From contig NZ_VCRO01000005.1 in assembly GCF_006007885.1 (NCBI RefSeq), forward strand, positions 62,001-126,000: DNA of 64,000 nt, given 5' to 3'. The position numbers were made by a program, and so were the translations under genes. This stretch comes from Alteribacter natronophilus. GTDB lineage: Bacteria > Bacillota > Bacilli > Bacillales > Salisediminibacteriaceae. The notes beneath the pieces are model-generated. The model saw only the letters and a program-made list of their open reading frames with translations. It had not been told where the DNA came from and did not search any database. This document shows, piece by piece, positions 17,731 to 26,345 of this stretch; the stretch's first letter is position 1, and every line of letters starts with the position of its first letter.

Positions 17731-18540
17731 CTAGTCGTCCCCTTCCCGAAAAGGGGTCACGCTGTTTTCCGCCTCTATATGGTCGAGGCTTTTAAACTCG
17801 TAGCCCTGGTCGCGGAGGTCGTCAATTACTTTCGGCAGTGCTTCTGCATTGTCGCTCGACACGGAGTGGAGGAGCATGATGGCTCCCGGGTGAATGCGGC
17901 GCATGATGGAATCATAGGCGTACTTCCATCCTTTCTGCCGGTTCACCTCCCAGTCCACATAGGCAAACGACCAGAACACATTTGTGTATCCGAGCTGCTG
18001 TGAGAGCGCAAGGCTCTTTTCACTGAAGGTACCCCGGGGAGGCCGCAGATACTGCATCCGGCTGTCGCCCGTCACTTCGGTATACAGGTCTTTCAGGTTC
18101 TCAAGCTCCCGTTCCAGTCTCGCATCACCCACTTCCGGAAGGCTTGGGTGATGGTAGGAATGATTCCCTATAATGTGACCTTCCTCGACCATCCGTTTGA
18201 TCAGATCTCTCTCTGTATCCAGATAGTGACCAGTTACAAAAAATGCAGCAGGTACTTCTTTTTCCTTCAGCACGTCGAGCACCTTCGCCGTATACCCGTT
18301 TTCATAACCGTTATCGAAGGTAAGATAGATCTCCTTTTTCGACGTATCCCCGATATAGAAGCCGCCGTACTTCTCCAGCAGTTCTTCGTAGTGAGGCTCA
18401 GTCGATGGCGGTTCATTGTTCTCCTTCGGCTTAAAATTCCAGTTGTATACCTGCGTGCTGAAAGCAGAGGCTGTATCTGTCATAAGCAGAAGCACCATCA
18501 GTATGACCGCCGCAGCTGCATACCAGCTGTTTCTTTTCAT
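17731..18540 (-). CDS. pdaA: Delta-lactam-biosynthetic polysaccharide deacetylase PdaA
   Basis: A 269-residue secreted NodB-fold enzyme with an N-terminal signal peptide (cleavage likely after DTASA, near residue 26). It makes muramic delta-lactam in spore cortex peptidoglycan, needed for germination. Motifs: TFDNGYENG (metal Asp), HSYHHPSL (metal His pair), RPPRGTFSEKS and LLHSVSSDNAEAL. TFDNG instead of TFDDG is typical of PdaA. The yfjO-yfjP-pdaA neighbourhood matches B. subtilis. Confidence 0.94.
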   Translation of the reverse strand: MKRNSWYAAAAVILMVLLLMTDTASAFSTQVYNWNFKPKENNEPPSTEPHYEELLEKYGGFYIGDTSKKEIYLTFDNGYENGYTAKVLDVLKEKEVPAAFFVTGHYLDTERDLIKRMVEEGHIIGNHSYHHPSLPEVGDARLERELENLKDLYTEVTGDSRMQYLRPPRGTFSEKSLALSQQLGYTNVFWSFAYVDWEVNRQKGWKYAYDSIMRRIHPGAIMLLHSVSSDNAEALPKVIDDLRDQGYEFKSLDHIEAENSVTPFREGDD

Positions 18541-18696
18541 CTGAACCGGCCCCTTTCTTCGTTGATTGTTTGTATGTAGTATGAGCTTGGCGGCTGTGAT
18601 TCATGCGTTACAGAACATGCGCTGCCGCTCTGCAGCCGGGACCTCAGCTCAGTAATGCTCCACGGCGAATCGGAAAATTTGAGGCAGGTTACAAAA

Positions 18697-18725
18697 AAAG
18701 CGGCCCCTTTACAGGTGACCGCTTT
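18697..18725 (-). terminator. Terminator of fumarase gene
   Basis: Leftward AAAGCGG...CCGCTTT stem followed by a run of T, ten bases past the stop. Confidence 0.8.
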
Positions 18726-18734
18726 AATGGCTGT

Positions 18735-20273
18735 TTAATATACTTTTTCCTTATGTTTTGCAAGCCGCTCAAGAGAGCTCAGTTCCACATCCTTATGGAG
18801 ACTGTTCCCGTGGGCATCCATCGTCACAATCGCCCGGAAGCCTTCAACGCGGAGGTGCCACATCGCTTCAGGAATGCCGAATTCCATCAGATCCACACCC
18901 TCAACGCCTTTAATGCAGTCAGCATAGTACTGGGCTGCTCCGCCGATGGCGTTCAGATACACACCGCCGTGCTCTTCGAGTGCCTTCAGCGTTTTTGGTC
19001 CCATACCGCCTTTTCCGATGACGGCGCGGATGCCGAACTTTTTCATTATGTCGCCCTGGTAGGGTTCTTCACGGATACTCGTTGTCGGGCCTGCCGCTTT
19101 TACGTGCCACTGGCCTTCATCGTCCTTGAGCATGACCGGGCCGCAATGGTAGATCACCTGGCCGTTCAGATCGATCGGCGCCTCGTTTTCCATAAGATGA
19201 TGATGTATCGCATCACGGCCTGTATGCATCATGCCATTGATCACGACCACGTCACCGACACGGAGTTCGCGGATCTGCTCTTCTGTGATCGGTGCCTCAA
19301 GTACAACTTCCCGGGCCTGTTCCATGTCTTCTTCAGCTGTGGCTGCCACTTCATCTTCAGGGAAAGTCACTTTTTCCCCGTTTTTATACAGCCACTCGTT
19401 AATAGCGCCGGTCTGCGGGTCAACCTTCACACCGAGACGGCGGAACGCCCAGCAGTTATAGGCAACAGATACGAAAAAGCTTGCCGGCAGACGGTTCGCC
19501 GCGCCGACTTTACAGCCGAGAAGGGTAGCCTCTCCCCCAAAGCCCATCGTACCGATACCGAGCGTGTTCGCTTTTTCAAGAATGTAATCTTCAAGATCAG
19601 CAAGTTTTTCATTAGGGTTTACATCGTCTGTTTCCCGGAACAGCTGCTCTTTTGCAAGGGCGTAGCTGGAGATCCGGTCACCGCCGATACCGACACCGAT
19701 AAAGCCTGCGCTGCATCCCTGCCCCTGCGCCTGGTACACAGAGTGGAGAATACACTTGCGGATTCCGTCAAGGTCACGGCCCGCACGTCCGAGGCCTTCA
19801 ATTTCCGCCGGAAGGCTGTACTGGATGTTTTTGTTTTCACAGCCGCCGCCTTTCATGATAAGGCGTGCGTCAATTTCGTCCTTTTCCCACTGCTCGAAGT
19901 GGATGATCGGTGTTCCTTCACCGATGTTGTCCCCGCTGTTTTCTCCTGTAAGAGAATCCACAGAGTTCGGGCGAAGCTTTCCGTCCTTAGTTGCCTGTTT
20001 AACTGCTTCGTGAATATCCCGCTTCATTTCGATCTGGTTCGCGCCAACCGGAACCTTAATCTCAAACGTCAGCATCCCTGTATCCTGACAGATCGGCAGC
20101 ACATGCTCGTCTGCCATTCCGATGTTTTTTGTAATTGTTGCAAGTGAAAGTGCCGCTGTGGTACCGGCGTTCTCTTTCTTTTTCGCACGGTCAACAGCCC
20201 GTCTCACATCATGAGGCAGGTTCGTCGATGTTTCCACAATCAGCTCATACATGCTTTTCTGAAAATCACTCAC
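18735..20273 (-). CDS. fumA: Class I (iron-sulfur) fumarate hydratase
   Basis: It interconverts fumarate and malate with an oxygen-sensitive [4Fe-4S] cluster. The GTG at 20,273 is preferred (GGGGAG upstream), giving 512 residues; an ATG ten codons earlier has no ribosome site. The alpha part has PICQDTGML and GQGCSAGFIGVGIGGDR (Fe-S cysteines in CQDT, HSVYQAQGQGC and TLLGCKVG). The C-terminal beta part (from about residue 330) has RVGDVVVINGMMHTGRD and AVIGKGGMG. Many Bacillaceae rely on class II FumC, so a class I enzyme here is worth noting. Confidence 0.93.
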   Translation of the reverse strand: MSDFQKSMYELIVETSTNLPHDVRRAVDRAKKKENAGTTAALSLATITKNIGMADEHVLPICQDTGMLTFEIKVPVGANQIEMKRDIHEAVKQATKDGKLRPNSVDSLTGENSGDNIGEGTPIIHFEQWEKDEIDARLIMKGGGCENKNIQYSLPAEIEGLGRAGRDLDGIRKCILHSVYQAQGQGCSAGFIGVGIGGDRISSYALAKEQLFRETDDVNPNEKLADLEDYILEKANTLGIGTMGFGGEATLLGCKVGAANRLPASFFVSVAYNCWAFRRLGVKVDPQTGAINEWLYKNGEKVTFPEDEVAATAEEDMEQAREVVLEAPITEEQIRELRVGDVVVINGMMHTGRDAIHHHLMENEAPIDLNGQVIYHCGPVMLKDDEGQWHVKAAGPTTSIREEPYQGDIMKKFGIRAVIGKGGMGPKTLKALEEHGGVYLNAIGGAAQYYADCIKGVEGVDLMEFGIPEAMWHLRVEGFRAIVTMDAHGNSLHKDVELSSLERLAKHKEKVY

Positions 20274-20395
20274 TGTCCAACACTCCCCGTTTCTCGTTGT
20301 CATACATCTGCTATTATACTATGAAACCCCTTTCACGAAAAAGGGCGAATTCACGGCAGGACGCGTCAGGATCCTGAAGCTTTTTGCACGACAAA

Positions 20396-20421
20396 AAAGC
20401 ACCGCAGCGCTGCGGTGCTTT
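20396..20421 (-). terminator. Terminator of SE1561-phosphatase operon
   Basis: A 13-bp perfect palindrome (AAAGCACCGCAGC/GCTGCGGTGCTTT) followed leftwards by TTT. An 83-bp miniature element now separates it from the phosphatase stop codon. Confidence 0.85.
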
Positions 20422-20450
20422 CATTACGGTCATCAGTATGGTATTTAATA

Positions 20451-20533
20451 GGCTCTGTTAAAGTTCGTTGTTGATTTTCGCTCACTGCGCTCCAATCAAC
20501 TATTAAATATCAACATTAAGATTTAACAGAGCC
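20451..20533. mobile_element. Miniature element (short form, 83 bp)
   Basis: The ends GGCTCTGTTAAA and TTTAACAGAGCC are perfect 12-bp inverted repeats. ATTTAATA flanks both sides (20,443-20,450 and 20,534-20,541), an apparent 8-bp target duplication. The inside matches the outer parts of the 177-bp element at 41,573 and lacks its core, as if deleted between two CGCTCC copies. No coding capacity. The 8-bp duplication and GG(C/T)TCTGTT ends recall IS6- or ISL3-type insertion sequences, so trans-mobilisation by such a transposase is inferred. Confidence 0.85.
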
Positions 20534-20535
20534 AT

Positions 20536-21174
20536 TTAATAAAGAACTGTACTGGATTTCAGGTCTTTTTCCCGCTCCAGATGAGCGGTCTGATTGACGT
20601 AATGGAATTTAACCTGGCCGTTCTGGCGCCACTCCACCTTAGTAATTCCGGTGTTGCCGATCATAAACGGCCGGTTCAGTTCACCCCAGTTTTCACCTGC
20701 AATGAGGTACATGAGATAAATGGAAATAAAGCCGCCGTGGGAAACGAGGGCCACTTTTTTACCGCTGTAAGCCGCTGTAAGCTGTTCTGTCACTTTGGCA
20801 CAGCGCTTTGTGATGTTCTCCACTGTTTCCGCTCCTTCGATTCCCGAGGTGAGAAGCGAATCGATTTTCAGATCCGGAAAGGCCACAGTCATTTCATTAC
20901 GCGTTTTTCCTTCAAGAGGGCCAAGACCCACTTCACGGATCTGCTCCCATGATACTGCCTCAAGGGGATGCCTTGCAGCAATCGCTTCAGCCGTTTTCCT
21001 TGCCCGGCCGAGGTCACTTGTGAAAATGGCGTCCAGATGTGTATCCTTTAACGCTTCCCCTGCGAAATCTGCCTGCATTTCCCCGAGCTTTGACAGGGGG
21101 AATTCCGCGTGGCCCTGGATGATGCCTTTTTCATTTGCCTCGGACTGTCCGTGCCGGATCAGATATACAATCAT
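20536..21174 (-). CDS. Histidine phosphatase (phosphoglycerate-mutase-like)
   Basis: 212 residues of the histidine phosphatase superfamily: LIRHGQSEAN (catalytic His8, residues 5-14), FTSDLGRARKTAEAI, the acid Glu in VGLGPLEGKT, and VSHGGFI with the second His. It is closer to cofactor-independent phosphatases such as PhoE/YhfR than to glycolytic mutase. Substrate unknown. It overlaps the upstream SE1561 gene by four bases (ATGA). The stop codon TAA lies inside the target duplication of the adjacent miniature element. Confidence 0.9.
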   Translation of the reverse strand: MIVYLIRHGQSEANEKGIIQGHAEFPLSKLGEMQADFAGEALKDTHLDAIFTSDLGRARKTAEAIAARHPLEAVSWEQIREVGLGPLEGKTRNEMTVAFPDLKIDSLLTSGIEGAETVENITKRCAKVTEQLTAAYSGKKVALVSHGGFISIYLMYLIAGENWGELNRPFMIGNTGITKVEWRQNGQVKFHYVNQTAHLEREKDLKSSTVLY

Positions 21175-21368
21175 GCTTCGGTTTCGTCCCAGTCCTGCCG
21201 GTACTGCTTTGCCTTGTTCTCAAGGTCGTCAAGCATTTCGATGATCCGGTCAATATCTTCCACACCGACTTTTTCAGGATCAATGTTATCAAGCATTGTC
21301 ATCAGCAGCTCAATGCGCTGGTGAAGGTATTTCATCTGTTCTTGTTTATCGTATACAGGTCCGCCCAT
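21171..21368 (-). CDS. SE1561 family protein, 65 aa
   Basis: A small acidic helical protein with YLHQRIELLMTMLDNIDPEKVGVEDIDRIIEMLDDLENK, the pattern of the SE1561 family of Firmicutes. AAGGAGA precedes the ATG. It is translationally coupled to the phosphatase. Function unknown. Confidence 0.8.
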   Translation of the reverse strand: MGGPVYDKQEQMKYLHQRIELLMTMLDNIDPEKVGVEDIDRIIEMLDDLENKAKQYRQDWDETEA

Positions 21369-21523
21369 AAAGTAGTGGGTCTCCTTTCGTATCAGCCAGT
21401 CAGATTTAATCTTTTTTATTGTACCAGAGGCTGCGAAAGGTTCTCAACCGTATTTCGACAAACCTCGGGTGGTGACAGGTACGTGCCTGCCATGTATGAT
21501 GTATTCTGAAGGAGCGTAATAGA

Positions 21524-22663
21524 ATGTATACATTTAAACCAATCACCACTTCCTATGATCCATGGGAAGCGTATGAAGACATAAAGCAGTTCGGAGAGCC
21601 CCGACTGACAAACGTGGAGCTGACGACAACAACGCTGTGCAACATGCGCTGCGAGCATTGTGCTGTCGGCTATACTCTGCAGTCGAAGGATCCTGATCCT
21701 CTCCCCCTGGACCTTCTGATCCGCCGTCTGGATGAAGTAAAGGATCTTAAAGCCCTGAGTATTACCGGCGGTGAGCCGATGCTGAATATGACCTCAGTAA
21801 GGGAATACGTCGTCCCGCTGCTAAAATACGCCCACGGGCGCGGTGCCCGCACCCAGATCAACTCAAACCTTACCCTGCCGCTTAAGCGATACGATCTGAT
21901 CGTTCCTTACCTTGATGTGCTCCACATTTCACATAACTACGGCAGTGTGGAGGACTTCAAGGACATCGGCTTCGCAGTAATGGACCGGAAGCCCCCTGAA
22001 GAGCAGCGTGAAAAGTACTTTCACCGGATGGTTGAGAACAGCCGGGCTCTGACCGCACAGGGTGTGATGGTATCAGCGGAGACGATGCTGAACAAGCGTA
22101 CCCTTCCCCACCTTGAAAGCATTCACGACCAGATTGCCGAGATGGGGTGTCAGAGACATGAGGTGCACCCAATGTACCCCAGCGATTTCGGGAGTGCACT
22201 GGAAGTGGCATCTCTTAAAGACATCCGTACCGGCATTCACCGTCTGCTCGACCACAAGCGGGACGACGTCTGGATGCTGTTCGGCACACTGCCTTATTAT
22301 CCTTGCAGCGATGAGGCTGAGGATCTCAGGCTTCTCGAAAGGCTCTATGCAGCGGACGGCGTGACGGTGAGAAATGATCCGGACGGCAGGTCTCGTGTGA
22401 ACATGAACATTTTTGACGGGACGATTAACGTAACGGATTTTGCTGATGCCCCTGCTCTCGGAAATATTAAAGACACTACTCTGGAGGAAGCCTACGGTAC
22501 ATGGCGTGAAAGTGACCTTTCCAAAACCGTCGACTGTCACTGTCCGGCAGTCGAGTGTCTCGGACCGAACATCCTCGTAAAGGATGCCTATTACCGGGAC
22601 GTGGATTTTACGGCGCGTGAAACCCGGATTTCGAAGGCAGGCGCTGAGGCAGGGAAGCTGTAG
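21524..22663 (+). CDS. yfkAB: Radical SAM/CxCxxxxC protein YfkAB
   Basis: A 379-residue radical SAM enzyme. The N-terminal CNMRCEHC (C-x3-C-x2-C) binds the catalytic [4Fe-4S] cluster, and SITGGEPML is the GGE SAM-binding motif. The C-terminal CHCPAVEC is the CxCxxxxC motif that names the YfkAB family, possibly a second cluster. Substrate unknown. AAGGAG lies upstream of the ATG. In B. subtilis the yfkA region also adjoins yfkD, as here (convergent). Confidence 0.93.
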   Translation: MYTFKPITTSYDPWEAYEDIKQFGEPRLTNVELTTTTLCNMRCEHCAVGYTLQSKDPDPLPLDLLIRRLDEVKDLKALSITGGEPMLNMTSVREYVVPLLKYAHGRGARTQINSNLTLPLKRYDLIVPYLDVLHISHNYGSVEDFKDIGFAVMDRKPPEEQREKYFHRMVENSRALTAQGVMVSAETMLNKRTLPHLESIHDQIAEMGCQRHEVHPMYPSDFGSALEVASLKDIRTGIHRLLDHKRDDVWMLFGTLPYYPCSDEAEDLRLLERLYAADGVTVRNDPDGRSRVNMNIFDGTINVTDFADAPALGNIKDTTLEEAYGTWRESDLSKTVDCHCPAVECLGPNILVKDAYYRDVDFTARETRISKAGAEAGKL

Positions 22664-22689
22664 GCGGGCATGGGGTTATAATGTTTACT

Positions 22690-23365
22690 CCGGCTTTATC
22701 GTATTACTTCTTTGCTTCTGACGGGCGTTTTAATTCGATTCGGGCTTTATCGTATTACTTCCCGTGCTTCTGATGGGCGTTTTAATTCGATTCGGGCTTT
22801 ATCGTATTACTTCACGTGCTTTTAACGGGCGTTTTAATTCGATTCCGGCTTTATCGTATTACTTCCCGTGCTTTTAACGGGCGTTTTAATTCGATTCCGG
22901 CTTTATCGTATTACTTCCCGTGCTTTTAACGGGCGTTTTAATTCGATTCCGGCTTTATCGTATTACTTCCCGTGCTTTTAACGGGCGTTTTAATTCGATT
23001 CCGGCTTTATCGTATTACTTCCCGTGCTTTTAACGGGCGTTTTAATTCGATTCCGGCTTTATCGTATTACTTCCCGTGCTTTTAACGGGCGTTTTAATTC
23101 GATTCCGGCTTTATCGTATTACTTCCCTGCTTTTACCGGGCGTTTTAATTCGATTCCGGCTTTATCGTATTACTTCCCTGCTTTTACCGGGCGTTTTAAT
23201 TCGATTCCGGCTTTATCGTATTATTTCCCGTGCTTCTGATGGGCGTTTTAATTCGATTCCGGGTTTATCGTATTATTTTCCGTGCTTCTGACTGGCGTTT
23301 TAATTCGATTCCGGCTTTATCGTATTACTTCTCGTGCTTTTGATGGGCGTTTTACGGGCTTCAAT
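22690..23365. repeat. Tandem array 2, about 13 units of 51-52 bp
   Basis: The core TAATTCGAT starts at 22731, 22783, 22835, 22887, 22939, 22991, 23043, 23095, 23146, 23197, 23249 and 23301, with degenerate units at both ends. The period is 52 bp for nine steps and 51 for two. Six central units are essentially identical. Each unit is a left half-site TTTTAAT, a 19-base inner palindrome (TCGAT...ATCG), a right half-site ATTAC and the linker TTCCCGTGCTTTTAACGGGCG. It fills the gap between convergent yfkAB and yfkD. Period is near five helical turns. Function unknown. Confidence 0.93.
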
Positions 23366-23378
23366 TGATTCCATCCCA

Positions 23379-23427
23379 AAAAAAGAACTGTCAAAGCCTC
23401 GTAACAAAAGGCCTGACAGTTCTTTTT
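23379..23427 (-). terminator. Terminator of yfkD
   Basis: A 13-bp stem (AAAGAACTGTCA... with TGACAGTTCTTT) flanked by T runs on both strands, four bases past the yfkD stop. Confidence 0.88.
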
Positions 23428-23430
23428 GGT

Positions 23431-24261
23431 TTATTTAGGCTGTGGCGACGTAATGAATTTGAAATCAAGGTAGTCCTGGATCGGAATCCAGGCGCCGATT
23501 CCCTGCTGGGTCACGTTTTTCACTTCGAGCCAGCGCTCGTCACCTTTCATGCGAAGATAAACTTCACCGTAAGTGACTTTCCCTTTTTCGTTAACCGCAG
23601 GAACATAGGCATGCAGGTAGCCGACGTTTTTAGTCGGAACATTATACGTTCGCTCCGCTTTCGTGCCGTATCCGATCACAGTCTGAAAGCTGAGCGGCAG
23701 CCTGGTCTTTTCAGCCGCCTCGAGCATCATCATTTTCTGGACCATATCCGCATTGGCAATGTCTGCTGTGAGACCGCCTTTAATCTTTTTCTGCTGTTCC
23801 TGCACGAACGACATGGACTTAACTGCGGTCCCGCCGCGGTTATCCGCATAATTGGTATTTACTTTTTCAAACTCCCAGTTCACGGTCGTCTCATCACTGT
23901 CGTAGGCAAGCGGCCACTGGCCGAGGTAGATGGATACATTCATTCCGAGGGCCAGCTTAGAGCCCTTGATCGTCGATTCGTTAAACATTTTAATAAGGTC
24001 GGGGTTTGCAATCTCAATGTCCGTTGTATCAAGCAGCTCCGATGCCAGGTCACTTGGGTGAAGACGCGGGAGATCCTGTGTCGGATTCGGGTAGGTATTT
24101 TCCTTTGAAATACTCATGGCTGAATCAGGAATCAGTTTCTGCTCCTGCTTTTCATCAGGCTTTTCAGCGCCTCCGTCTTCGTCTCCTTCGGCAAAAGCGT
24201 AGGAAGTAAAACTCAGTAAACCAATCAGAATCGCAAGTGAAAGGATAATCAGTCGTTTCAT
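23431..24261 (-). CDS. yfkD: YfkD family secreted protein
   Basis: 276 residues with an N-terminal signal peptide (hydrophobic 4-22, AFA cleavage site near residue 24), then an acidic low-complexity linker. The YfkD domain follows: ENTYPNPTQDLPRLHPSDLASELLDTTD and TYNVPTKNVGYLHAYVP. It is likely exported. Function not known. AAAGGAGG is well placed before the ATG. Neighbour of yfkAB as in B. subtilis. Confidence 0.9.
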   Translation of the reverse strand: MKRLIILSLAILIGLLSFTSYAFAEGDEDGGAEKPDEKQEQKLIPDSAMSISKENTYPNPTQDLPRLHPSDLASELLDTTDIEIANPDLIKMFNESTIKGSKLALGMNVSIYLGQWPLAYDSDETTVNWEFEKVNTNYADNRGGTAVKSMSFVQEQQKKIKGGLTADIANADMVQKMMMLEAAEKTRLPLSFQTVIGYGTKAERTYNVPTKNVGYLHAYVPAVNEKGKVTYGEVYLRMKGDERWLEVKNVTQQGIGAWIPIQDYLDFKFITSPQPK

Positions 24262-24332
24262 GGTGTCCTCCTTTGAAATGGTGCGTAACTGTAGTTTTTC
24301 AAAGGAAAAATAAAATTATCCATAAATGTCTG

Positions 24333-25697
24333 TTACTGATTGGCTTTTTCCTCTTCCTCGAGGATTTTGATCTCGTGCCAGCGCCCGAACCTGTAGTAGC
24401 CCACAGCAATAAGGCTGCTGATGACAAAGCTTGCGGCCATACCGATCGGGATCCCGTTTTCCCCGTACTGGGATGCAAAATAGAACGTCAGCGGATAGCG
24501 CAGAATCCAGAACGAAATCGTGTTGAGCACAAACACCTGAAACATGGCGCCTGCAGCGCGAACAATGCCGTTCAGGACAAAGTTGATGCCGAGAAACGGG
24601 TAGAAAAAGGCAATCGTTTTTACATAATAGGAACCGAACGCAATTGTGTCCGGATCGTCTACAAACAGGCTCACGAGAAATTCGGCGTTCAGGAAAACGA
24701 GAGCCCCGATCGACGTGGATACAATAACGATGAGGACCATCCCGCTTTTCGTTATATCGGACACCCGTTCCCAGAGCCTCGCGCCTATATTCTGACCGGC
24801 CATGCTGTTCACGGCGGCTCCCAGCGTAAATGCCGGAAGCATAATGAGCATATCCAGACGCTGGGCCGCTCCGAACCCTGCCACGACATCTTCCCCAAAC
24901 CTGGTGACAACAGTCATGATCGCAAGTACACCACCCGAAATCACCATCATAGACATCCCCGATGGAAGCCCCAGTTTAAAGATCATCTTCAGAAATTTCA
25001 TTTCCGGGAATCGTGGACGTGAAAAAGGCACGCCTGCCTTCCAGATTGAGAACAGAAGACCGTAAAAGAACGCGGTTCCCTGTGACAGAATCGTTGAATA
25101 GGCTGCACCTGCAATCCCGAGTCCGAGGAAGTGGATAAACACCGGGGTGAGCACCGTGTTCAGGATGACGGCAACAAGTACGAAACGAACCGGTGTTTTG
25201 CTGTCCCCCAGCGCCCTGAGTACCGTGCCGATGAAGTTATACCCGAACAGAAACACAATTCCGATAAAATTGATCTGAAGATACGTGGTGGCAAGGGGCA
25301 GGATATCCCCCGGAGTCCCCATCCACCTGAGAATGGTGCCGGACAGGAAAAAGCCCGTCAGACCCAGGGCGATCGTGAGCGACCCGAGCACCACAACAAA
25401 AGCATTAAGGGAATCCTTCAGCCCTTCCGGATCATCGGCTCCTTTCTGCTGGGATAAAACCGTAAGCGCCGCCGTGTTGAGCCCGATGATAAATGAAAGA
25501 ATCGTAAAAACAACAGTTCCCGAGATCGCAATAGCCCCAAGAGCATTGGCTCCAAGAAGGTTACCGACCCACAGACTGTCGATAATCTGATAGGACGACT
25601 GAAGCATATTCGTTAAAAATATCGGTGAGGAAAACAGAATCATCTTTTTCATGATGCTGCCTTCGGTGAAATCATACTGGGTTGTTTTACCGTGCAC
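24333..25697 (-). CDS. MATE family efflux transporter
   Basis: 454 residues, about 12 membrane helices. The N terminus YDFTEGSIMKKMILFSSPI is typical of MATE transporters of the YeeO/NorM type in Firmicutes (DFTEGxI...LxxFSxPI). The second half begins near RPRFPEMKFLKMIFKLGLPSG. It exports cationic drugs or metabolites against H+ or Na+; substrate unknown. GTG start with GGGGGGAG just upstream. No linked regulator. Confidence 0.9.
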   Translation of the reverse strand: MHGKTTQYDFTEGSIMKKMILFSSPIFLTNMLQSSYQIIDSLWVGNLLGANALGAIAISGTVVFTILSFIIGLNTAALTVLSQQKGADDPEGLKDSLNAFVVVLGSLTIALGLTGFFLSGTILRWMGTPGDILPLATTYLQINFIGIVFLFGYNFIGTVLRALGDSKTPVRFVLVAVILNTVLTPVFIHFLGLGIAGAAYSTILSQGTAFFYGLLFSIWKAGVPFSRPRFPEMKFLKMIFKLGLPSGMSMMVISGGVLAIMTVVTRFGEDVVAGFGAAQRLDMLIMLPAFTLGAAVNSMAGQNIGARLWERVSDITKSGMVLIVIVSTSIGALVFLNAEFLVSLFVDDPDTIAFGSYYVKTIAFFYPFLGINFVLNGIVRAAGAMFQVFVLNTISFWILRYPLTFYFASQYGENGIPIGMAASFVISSLIAVGYYRFGRWHEIKILEEEEKANQ

Positions 25698-25732
25698 AGT
25701 CTCCCCCCCTCACTGCCTTCCTGAGCTGAAAA

Positions 25733-25756
25733 GGAAGACGGCATTAACCGCCTTCC
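25733..25756 (-). terminator. Probable OsmC terminator
   Basis: An imperfect stem GGAAG(A)CGG/CCG(C)CTTCC followed leftwards by TTTT. Confidence 0.6.
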
Positions 25757-25768
25757 CTGAAAGTACGT

Positions 25769-26149
25769 TTACACGAGCGTAAATGTTTCTTCAATCTCCA
25801 CACGGCCTTCAACTGTCTGAGCCATCGGGCAGTTTTTACGGGCAAGGTGCACAGCCTTTTCCACCCGCTTTTCAGAAAGGTTTTCTCCTTTAATCGTGTA
25901 GTGAAGCGTAATTTTTGTGAGACGGTTCGCTTCTTCCGGTTCCCGCTCCACCTCTGCGTCAATGGTAATATCCTCCACTGTCATCCGCTGTTTTTCCATG
26001 ACCTTGCGGAGCACTCCGCCGCTGCAGACGGCGATGGAACTTACCATCAGCTGGAACGGGCGGAACCCGTAATCCTCATTTCCCGATACTGTAAGCTTTC
26101 CGTATGCCGTTTCTGTTTCAAATGCCTGATCCTTCATTGTAAATTTCAT
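25769..26149 (-). CDS. OsmC family peroxiredoxin-like protein
   Basis: 126 residues of the OsmC/Ohr superfamily. The two reactive cysteines are in AVCSGGVLRK and ARKNCPMAQT. It probably reduces organic peroxides or another thiol-reactive species. It lies just upstream of the MATE gene on the same strand (71-base gap with a terminator-like hairpin between), so co-transcription is uncertain. Confidence 0.9.
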   Translation of the reverse strand: MKFTMKDQAFETETAYGKLTVSGNEDYGFRPFQLMVSSIAVCSGGVLRKVMEKQRMTVEDITIDAEVEREPEEANRLTKITLHYTIKGENLSEKRVEKAVHLARKNCPMAQTVEGRVEIEETFTLV

Positions 26150-26345
26150 CTCTTATCACCTTAATTCTTTTATAAGTTATGCTTTATTCTACCCTTTTTA
26201 CCGCTGGTGCGTCATCTAAAATACCCCTTTGCTTTTTTGCCGGTTGGTTCTACAATGAGTAGGTGTGCAATTTGAGCTGAAACAACCAAATAAAATACAA
26301 ACCCTCTAATTAAAATAAAACCTTAAAAGAAAGGAGCCCTGCCCC

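Noticed and set aside
18603-20147. 514-aa open frame on the + strand
   Set aside because: It is antisense to the fumarase gene, whose protein motifs are unambiguous. No domain or ribosome site supports the antisense frame.
23024-23291. Repetitive open frames of 71 aa inside array 2, and a 90-aa frame in array 1
   Set aside because: The 52-bp unit is not a multiple of three, so the peptides are frame-shifting readings of DNA repeats. They lack ribosome sites.
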